Source: Candidatus Janibacter merdipullorum (GTDB lineage: Bacteria > Actinomycetota > Actinomycetes > Actinomycetales > Dermatophilaceae). From it: a DNA stretch of 64,000 bases. The notes under the pieces are model-generated. The model ran no database searches and was not told the DNA's origin. It worked only from the letters and a program-made list of their open reading frames with translations. Numbering within the stretch: the first letter of the stretch is position 1; the number at the start of each line of letters is the position of its first letter. A program made the translations under genes and the position numbers. Where the stretch lies: NCBI GenBank assembly GCA_019116945.1, contig DXAR01000176.1, positions 44,852-108,851 on the forward strand, written 5' to 3'. Positions 58,958 through 64,000 of this stretch are shown here, piece by piece.

Positions 58958-59323
58958 TCAGCTGAAGCTGTCGCCGCAGGCGCAGGAGCTGCCCGCGTTG
59001 GGGTTGTCGATGGTGAAGCCCTGCTTCTCGATGGTGTCGGCGAAGTCGATCGTCGCACCGGAGAGGTAGGGCGCGCTCATCCGGTCGACGACGACCTCGA
59101 CGCCACCGAAGTCGCGCACGAGGTCCCCGTCGAGCGAGCGCTCGTCGAAGTACAGCTGGTAGATCAGGCCCGAGCAGCCGCCGGGCTGGACGCCGATGCG
59201 CAGGCGAAGGTCGTCACGGCCCTCCTGCTCGAGGAGCGACTTGACCTTGCCGGAGGCGACATCGGTGAGGATGACGCCGTGGGTCTCGGTCTCGGTGGTG
59301 GCCTGGGTGTCCTGGACGCTCAT
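58958..59323 (-). CDS. HesB/IscA/ErpA-type iron-sulfur carrier protein
   Basis: A 121-residue A-type carrier. The three conserved cysteines are visible: GVQPGGCSGLIYQLYF, and the C-terminal pair in GSSCACGDSF. It probably delivers iron-sulfur clusters to target proteins such as NadA and the Rieske subunit (inference). Equivalent to Rv2204c by position. ATG 59323 has GAGG 8 nt upstream. A perfect palindrome at 59357-59373 may be its operator. Confidence 0.92.
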   Translation of the reverse strand: MSVQDTQATTETETHGVILTDVASGKVKSLLEQEGRDDLRLRIGVQPGGCSGLIYQLYFDERSLDGDLVRDFGGVEVVVDRMSAPYLSGATIDFADTIEKQGFTIDNPNAGSSCACGDSFS

Positions 59324-59356
59324 GCGATGTCCTCACGGCTCGGGTACGAAGTCTCG

Positions 59357-59373
59357 GTGACGGAGTCCGTCAC
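59357..59373. promoter_or_regulatory. Perfect palindrome GTGACGGA-G-TCCGTCAC upstream of hesB
   Basis: An exact 8+1+8 inverted repeat 33-50 bp before the hesB ATG. The position suits a repressor operator; the protein that would bind is unknown. Confidence 0.5.
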
Positions 59374-59438
59374 ATCGGGGCCAACACGGTGGGTCATCGG
59401 GTTGTTCCCGACCCTCACCATACGCCTCTCGTCCAGCG

Positions 59439-60605
59439 TCACCGGCGGGGTGACCACGTGGCGGCGACCCGCGCCGCCCGGTCGGCGAGGGTGCCGACGG
59501 GGTCGGCCATCGCCTGCTCGACCCCCGCGTGCTTGTCGGCGACGGCATAGGTGCCGCTCAGGCCGAGCGCCATCGCCTCGCGGCGGCCGATGAGGACCTG
59601 CCCGGCGAGGGCGACCGCCGGCGTCGCGTGGGCCGCGGCCACCTCGGCCACACCCGCGACGACCTTGCCCTGGAGGCTCTGCCAGTCGAGGCACCCCTCG
59701 CCCGTGATGACGACGTCGGCGGCCGCGACGAGGGCGTCGAGGCCGACCGCCTCGATGACCGTCCCGACCCCGCTCGTCCGGCGGGCCCCGAGGAGCATGA
59801 GGGCGTACCCCACGCCGCCCGCGGCGCCGGCGCCCGGCTCGCGGTCGAGGCGACGCTCCCGGCCCGTGAGGAGGTCCGTGCCGGCGGGAAGGGCACGGCG
59901 CACCTGCTCGGCGAAGTGCCCCAGCGCCGCTTCGAGGACCTGGGACTGGTCGGGGGTCGCCCCCTTCTGCTCGGAGAAGACAGCGCTGGCACCCTGGAGG
60001 CCGAGGAGCGGGGAGGCGACGTCCGTGGCGGCGACGAGCTCGACCCCGGCGAAGCGCTCGCGGACCCCGGCGAGGCCGGCCAGATCGCCCTCGCGCGTCG
60101 CGATGAGCCCGGCTCCGCCTCCCCCGAGGACCTCGCGTGGCCCGGCGCCGAGGGCGCCGAGCATGCCCGCGCCGGCATCATTCGTGCCCGAGCCACCGAG
60201 GCCGACGACGATCCGGTCGACCTCCTGCTCGAGCGCGGCCGCGAGGAGCTCGCCGAGGCCCCAGGTCGTCGTCACCCCGGGGTCACGCTCGGTCGCGTCG
60301 AGGAGGTGCAGGCCGATCGCCTGGGCGGACTCCACCCAGGCGGTGCGGCGGCCCCCTTCGTCCGTCGTGATGTGCAGGGCGGTGGGCACGCTGCCACCCC
60401 GTGGCCCCGTGACCGTGACGATCGAGGAGTCGCCGGCCCGTGCGCTCGTGAGCACGTCGATGAATCCGGGGCCGCCGTCGGAGAGCGGGACGAGCGTGAG
60501 GAGGTCGTCGGGTGCCTTGCGGCGCCATCCGGCCGCGATCGCCTCCGCCGCCTGGGTCGCGGTGAGGGTGCCGGTGAAGCAGTCCGGGGCGATGAGCACG
60601 TGCAC
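59439..60605 (-). CDS. Glycerate kinase
   Basis: A 388-residue glycerate kinase of the GlxK/GarK family: LIAPDCFTGTLTATQAAEAI, LVPLSDGGPGFIDVL, VGLGGSGTNDAGAGMLGALG, GAAGGVGYALMLLG and VITGEGCLDWQSLQGK. It converts glycerate to a phosphoglycerate. The position matches Rv2205c. GTG 60605 begins right 6 nt after TAGAGT (60612-60617, minus strand), so it is leaderless. It is divergent from nadA with a 40-bp gap, in which both promoters must lie. Confidence 0.92.
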   Translation of the reverse strand: MHVLIAPDCFTGTLTATQAAEAIAAGWRRKAPDDLLTLVPLSDGGPGFIDVLTSARAGDSSIVTVTGPRGGSVPTALHITTDEGGRRTAWVESAQAIGLHLLDATERDPGVTTTWGLGELLAAALEQEVDRIVVGLGGSGTNDAGAGMLGALGAGPREVLGGGGAGLIATREGDLAGLAGVRERFAGVELVAATDVASPLLGLQGASAVFSEQKGATPDQSQVLEAALGHFAEQVRRALPAGTDLLTGRERRLDREPGAGAAGGVGYALMLLGARRTSGVGTVIEAVGLDALVAAADVVITGEGCLDWQSLQGKVVAGVAEVAAAHATPAVALAGQVLIGRREAMALGLSGTYAVADKHAGVEQAMADPVGTLADRAARVAATWSPRR

Positions 60606-60611
60606 CCATGG

Positions 60612-60617
60612 ACTCTA
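60612..60617 (-). promoter_or_regulatory. -10 box TAGAGT for leaderless glycerate kinase
   Basis: TAGAGT on the minus strand, exactly 6 nt before GTG 60605. Confidence 0.5.
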
Positions 60618-60645
60618 TCGAGGGTCCTGCGACCCCTGTGGGACC

Positions 60646-61857
60646 ATGCCTGCCGTGAGCGTCACGACGAAGTCCTCGCCCCAGCCCCTCTCGCTCCTCG
60701 TCCTCGGACAGGGCACCGACCCGCACTCGGAGCGGGGTGTGGAGTGCCCCGGCGACCTGCCGGCCCCCTCCGACCCCGACCTCGTCGCGCGTGCCCGGGC
60801 GGCCAAGGAGGCCCTCGGGGATAGCGTCTTCGTCCTCGGGCACCACTACCAGCGCGACGAGGTCATCGAGTTCGCCGACACCACGGGCGACTCCTTCAAG
60901 CTCGCGAAGCAGGCGGCGGCCCGTCCCGACGCGCCCTACATCGTCTTCTGCGGCGTGCACTTCATGGCCGAGTCGGCCGACATCCTCACGAGCGACGAGC
61001 AGACCGTCGTCCTGCCGGACCTCGCCGCGGGCTGCTCCATGGCCGACATGGCCGCGCTGCACCAGGTCGAGGAGTGCTGGGAGGAGCTCGTCGAGGCCGG
61101 TGTCGCGGAGTCGACGATCCCGGTGACGTACATGAACTCCTCCGCCGCGATCAAGGCCTTCACCGGACGTCACGGCGGGACGATCTGCACCTCGTCCAAT
61201 GCCCGGACCGCACTCGCCTGGGCCTTCGACGAGGTCGGGGGCGTCGACGGTGAGGGCAAGGTCCTCTTCCTCCCCGACCAGCACCTGGGCCGCAACACCT
61301 GGGCCCGTGACCTCGGCCGGGATCTCGACGACTGCGTCGTGTGGGACCCGCACAAGCCCATGGGCGGACTCACCGTCGAGGAGATCCGGGCGGCCCGGAT
61401 GATCCTCTGGCGCGGGCACTGCTCGGTGCACGGCCGGTTCACCGTCGACGCCGTGGAGACGGCCCGGCGGGAGATCCCCGGCGTGCGCGTCATCGTCCAC
61501 CCCGAGTGCCGCCACGAGGTCGTCGAGCTCGCCGACGAGGTCGGGTCGACGGAGAAGATCATCGCCACCGTCGCGGCCGCTCCCCCCGGCACGAAGTGGG
61601 TCGTCGGCACCGAGCTCAACCTCGTCCAGCGACTCGGGCAGATGTTCCCCGAGCAGGACATCAGCTTCCTCGAGAAGAACGTCTGCTACTGCTCGACGAT
61701 GAACCGCATCGACCTCCCGCACCTCGTGTGGGCGCTCGAGTCCCTCGTCGAGGGCCGCGTCGTCAACCCGATCGTCGTCGACGAGACGGTGGCCGCGCAG
61801 GCCCGCACCGCCCTCGACCGGATGCTCGCCCTGCCCGGGGAGACCTCGAAGGACTGA
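60646..61857 (+). CDS. nadA: Quinolinate synthase
   Basis: Condenses iminoaspartate and dihydroxyacetone phosphate to quinolinate in NAD synthesis. The 403-residue protein has VLGHHYQRDEVIEFAD, YIVFCGVHFMAESADIL, VTYMNSSAAIKAF, CTSSNA, VHPECRHEVVELAD, GTELNLVQRL and KNVCYCSTMNRIDL; three cysteines among these bind the 4Fe-4S cluster. The ATG at 60646 is preferred; GTG 60655 is also possible. nadB and nadC are not in the window. The close hesB gene may help cluster supply. Confidence 0.94.
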   Translation: MPAVSVTTKSSPQPLSLLVLGQGTDPHSERGVECPGDLPAPSDPDLVARARAAKEALGDSVFVLGHHYQRDEVIEFADTTGDSFKLAKQAAARPDAPYIVFCGVHFMAESADILTSDEQTVVLPDLAAGCSMADMAALHQVEECWEELVEAGVAESTIPVTYMNSSAAIKAFTGRHGGTICTSSNARTALAWAFDEVGGVDGEGKVLFLPDQHLGRNTWARDLGRDLDDCVVWDPHKPMGGLTVEEIRAARMILWRGHCSVHGRFTVDAVETARREIPGVRVIVHPECRHEVVELADEVGSTEKIIATVAAAPPGTKWVVGTELNLVQRLGQMFPEQDISFLEKNVCYCSTMNRIDLPHLVWALESLVEGRVVNPIVVDETVAAQARTALDRMLALPGETSKD

Positions 61858-61884
61858 GGTCCTCCCCTTCGCGCGCGCTCTCCG

Positions 61885-62733
61885 TCACTCCTGCGTGAGG
61901 AAGTCTCGCAGGCCGGCCAGGTCGTCGGTGTTGATGTGGTCGACGCCGGCCGCCCGCAGCTCCCGCCAGAGGTTGGTCCGCGCCTGACCGGAGATGTCGT
62001 TGGTCGCCCAGAAGCGCACGCGGTAGCCGTCGCGGTGCGCGCTCTCGACGTAGGCATGGAGCCGCTCGCGCTCCGCGGCCGGCATCTCGCCGACGCCCTG
62101 CCAGGTGAAGAGCGTCGTCCAGTTCTCGCTGACGAGCGGCATGAGGTCGGCGTCCGCACCCGAGTCCAGGTCGCTGGAGCGCCCGTCGTAGAAGGAGTAG
62201 CGCGTCGTCGCCGCCTCCATCTCGGCCCGCGGTCGGTTGCCGCTGATGACGGCCTCGACGGCGCGGTCCTTGACCTTGCCCTTGTGCACGCGGGTGAAGA
62301 CCTGCGCGTGCTCGGCGAGCTCGGCCTCGACGGCCCGCCACGTCGACGGCCCGTCGCTCTTGATGTCGATGAGCAGCTGGACGTCGCCGCGGTAGCCCGG
62401 GTAGATCTGCTTGCCGTTGGGCGAGGCGATCTCCGTCAGCGGGTCGAGGTAGGCCTCCTCGAGGGTCGGCGCGTCGTCGACCTCCCACTCGTCGTGGGCG
62501 ACGCGCAGCTCGCCGTCGACGAGCCAGACATCGGCCTCCACCGACGTGAACCCGTGCTCGAGCGCGTCCAGCAGCGGGCGCTCGTGCTCGTAGTCGTTGT
62601 GGGCGTGGGCCTGCGGCAGCGGGGTGCCGAGGTCGACGGGGTCGGCCCCCGGCGCCGCGTGTGCGGCGCCGGCGGGCAGGGTCAGGGCGAGGGTGGAGGC
62701 CGTGACGGCCAGGGCACGGGAGACACGGGTCAT
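61885..62733 (-). CDS. Secreted PI-PLC-like / glycerophosphodiester phosphodiesterase family protein
   Basis: A 282-residue secreted protein. A signal peptide (residues 1-27, ending GAAHA-AP) precedes a PLC-like TIM barrel with PQAHAHNDYEHERPLLDALEHG, FTSVEADVWLVDGELRVAHDE (metal-site Glu, Asp, and His), LLIDIKSDG and VRFWATND. It may hydrolyse phosphodiesters outside the cell. ATG 62733 is chosen for the signal peptide; the open frame upstream lacks homology. It is convergent with nadA. Confidence 0.87.
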   Translation of the reverse strand: MTRVSRALAVTASTLALTLPAGAAHAAPGADPVDLGTPLPQAHAHNDYEHERPLLDALEHGFTSVEADVWLVDGELRVAHDEWEVDDAPTLEEAYLDPLTEIASPNGKQIYPGYRGDVQLLIDIKSDGPSTWRAVEAELAEHAQVFTRVHKGKVKDRAVEAVISGNRPRAEMEAATTRYSFYDGRSSDLDSGADADLMPLVSENWTTLFTWQGVGEMPAAERERLHAYVESAHRDGYRVRFWATNDISGQARTNLWRELRAAGVDHINTDDLAGLRDFLTQE

Positions 62734-62812
62734 GGGGCCCACCGTGCCGAGCCCGGGTGTCGCCGGCACGCCCACGGGGTGAACGATCCGCCAACGCCCG
62801 GCCTGCAGCGGG

Positions 62813-63850
62813 TCAGACGGAGCGGACCATCCCGGTCTCGTCGAGGAGGGGGTTGTGCGCGACGGGGACCCGCTCCCCTTCGCTCGGGGCTCCGGGGGCC
62901 GTGCCGGAGCCGAAGGGGGATCCGCCGAGCGACTCGCGGCCGTGTGGCTCGAGCCAGTTCGAGTAGTCCGGCCCGGCAGGGACGATGCCGGTGGGATTGA
63001 TGTCCCGGTGGACCTCGTAGTAGTGGCTCTTGATGTGCACGAAGTCGGTCGTGTCACCGAAGCCGGGCGTGGTGAAGAGGTCCCGGGCGTAGGCCCACAG
63101 GACCGGCATCTCCGAGAGCTTGGAGCGGTTGGCCTTGAAGTGCCCGTGGTAGACCGCGTCGAAGCGCGCGAGCGTGGTGAAGAGGCGGACGTCGGCCTCG
63201 GTGATGTGGTCGCCCATGAGGTAGCGACGGGTGGCGAGACGCTCCTCGAGCCAGTCCATCGCCGTCCACAGCCGGTCGTAGGCGGCCTCGTAGGCGGCCT
63301 GGTCGCCGGAGAAGCCGCAGCGGTACACGCCGTTGTTGACCTCGGTGTAGACCCGCTTGTTGACGGCCTCCATCTCCTCGCGCAGGTGCTCCGGCCAGAG
63401 GTCCGGGGCGCCCTCGCGGTGGTACTCGCGCCACTGCGTGGAGAGGTCGAAGGTCATCTGGGGGAAGTTGTTCGTCACGACCTCGCCGGAGGGGATGTCG
63501 ACGATGACCGGGACGGTGATCCCCTTCGGGTAGTCCGGGAACCGCTTGAGGTACGCGTCCTGGATGCGCGGGATCCCCAGCACGGGGTCGAGGTGGCCCT
63601 CGTCGAGGTCGAAGGTCCACGAGCGCTCGTCGTGCGTGGGCCCGGTGACCCCCATGGAGATGACGTCCTCGAGGCCGAGCAGGCGGCGCACGATGATGGC
63701 GCGGTTGGCCCAGGGGCAGGCGCGGGAGACGACGAGGCGGTAGCGCCCCGGCTCGACCGGCCACTCCCCCGACCCGTCCGAGGTGATCCGGTCCTCGATG
63801 TAGGTCGTGTCGCGGGTGTATTCCTTCTCGACGTAAGTGCCCTGTGCCAT
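62813..63850 (-). CDS. Glutathionyl-hydroquinone reductase-like protein (Xi-class GST)
   Basis: A 345-residue thioredoxin-fold transferase of the YqjG/PcpF type. The catalytic Cys is in SRACPWANRAIIVRR, followed by GPTHDERSWTF, PVIVDIPSGEVVTNNFPQM and a C-terminal helical domain with YRCGFSGDQAAYEAAYDRLW, FTTLARFDAVYHGHFKAN and SHYYEVHRDINPTGIVP. Actinobacteria mostly use mycothiol, so the thiol partner may differ. A short Gly/Ser/Pro-rich tail is added. ATG 63850 lies 7 nt after TAGAAT, so it is probably leaderless. Confidence 0.92.
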   Translation of the reverse strand: MAQGTYVEKEYTRDTTYIEDRITSDGSGEWPVEPGRYRLVVSRACPWANRAIIVRRLLGLEDVISMGVTGPTHDERSWTFDLDEGHLDPVLGIPRIQDAYLKRFPDYPKGITVPVIVDIPSGEVVTNNFPQMTFDLSTQWREYHREGAPDLWPEHLREEMEAVNKRVYTEVNNGVYRCGFSGDQAAYEAAYDRLWTAMDWLEERLATRRYLMGDHITEADVRLFTTLARFDAVYHGHFKANRSKLSEMPVLWAYARDLFTTPGFGDTTDFVHIKSHYYEVHRDINPTGIVPAGPDYSNWLEPHGRESLGGSPFGSGTAPGAPSEGERVPVAHNPLLDETGMVRSV

Positions 63851-63857
63851 GCCCGTG

Positions 63858-63863
63858 ATTCTA
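63858..63863 (-). promoter_or_regulatory. -10 box TAGAAT for the hydroquinone reductase-like gene
   Basis: TAGAAT on the minus strand, 7 nt before ATG 63850, in an AT-rich stretch just after the end of the upstream gene. Confidence 0.5.
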
Positions 63864-63889
63864 GTTGAAACCTTAACGAAATGCCACCG

Positions 63890-64000
63890 TCAGGCGAGGG
63901 CGGCCCGCACCTGCTCGAAGGTCGCCTCGTCGACGGCGACGATCCGCGCCTCCTCGACGTCGGTCGCCGCGGCGGAGATCGTCTCGACGGCGGCGGCGAT
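63890..64000 (-). CDS. C-terminal end of an unidentified gene
   Basis: The complement of 64000-63890 is open and ends in a TGA at 63892-63890, giving 36 residues that finish AVDEATFEQVRAALA. The strong third-position GC and the lack of space for other genes support a coding end. The rest lies beyond the window, so no family can be named. Confidence 0.55.
   Translation of the reverse strand: MAAAVETISAAATDVEEARIVAVDEATFEQVRAALA

Noticed and set aside
1-64000. CRISPR arrays, prophage, insertion sequences, tRNA or rRNA genes
   Set aside because: No regularly spaced repeats, phage genes, transposases or RNA-gene signatures were found on reading both strands.
1-64000. Strand-skewed KOPS function for CGAAGGG
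   Set aside because: Within this window the two orientations are about equal (roughly 27 against 31), so a polar motor-guiding role is not supported here.

Overview
The window is very GC-rich, gene-dense actinobacterial chromosome. SepH, a split menaquinol-dependent bcc-aa3 respiratory cluster with the actinobacterial subunit CtaF, DUF3040, DUF5998 and DUF7455 proteins, a PASTA kinase, DnaE2 and a mycobacterial-type LexA box all point to Actinomycetota. Gene content and style suggest Micrococcales, perhaps Intrasporangiaceae (Janibacter- or Knoellia-like); this placement is inference. I see no rRNA, tRNA, insertion sequence, prophage or CRISPR array. This is core chromosome, not an accessory island.

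Layout. 0-7.3 kb: a ferrochelatase cut by the left edge, the division regulator sepH, and a leftward group of thymidine kinase, an alkaline-phosphatase-superfamily protein, a DUF5998 protein and a GNAT/acyl-CoA-synthetase-like protein acyltransferase. 7.4-13.7 kb: topoisomerase IV A and B subunits facing each other around an APC permease. 13.9-19.8 kb: small membrane and zinc proteins, dinB, a methyltransferase, a VOC protein, and a TetR/DUF418 divergent pair. 20-24.65 kb: a LexA-controlled operon DUF6504 - HEPN - dnaE2.

24.7-60.6 kb: a long block matching the order I recall for Mycobacterium tuberculosis Rv2173-Rv2205c: polyprenyl synthase, Rv2175c-like, pknL, aroG, an acyltransferase, an ArsA-like protein, SRPBCC proteins, fadD15-like, a DnaQ/UvrC-like fusion, trpD, ctaE-qcrCAB, ctaF/ctaC, an adenosine-kinase-like PfkB protein, HesB and glycerate kinase. 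Inserted into it are a LysM hydrolase, a MacRS-like two-component system, two ROK sugar kinases, an L,D-transpeptidase, a transporter, ctaD, a degenerate cysteine desulfurase and aat. 60.6-64 kb: nadA, a secreted phosphodiesterase, a glutathionyl-hydroquinone-reductase-like protein and the tail of one more gene.

How it works together. ctaE-qcrCAB (rightward) and ctaC-ctaD-ctaF (leftward) supply the core of the menaquinol:O2 bcc-aa3 supercomplex. dinB and SOS-controlled dnaE2 supply translesion synthesis. PknL, the LysM hydrolase, the L,D-transpeptidase and SepH bear on the cell wall and division. Start-site inspection shows a recurring TANNNT box 6-7 nt before ATG/GTG, so many of these genes are probably leaderless. 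A second genome-wide signal is a strongly over-represented word, CGAAGGGGG/CCCCCTTCG, present in both orientations, in genes, in gaps and at the base of two terminator hairpins.
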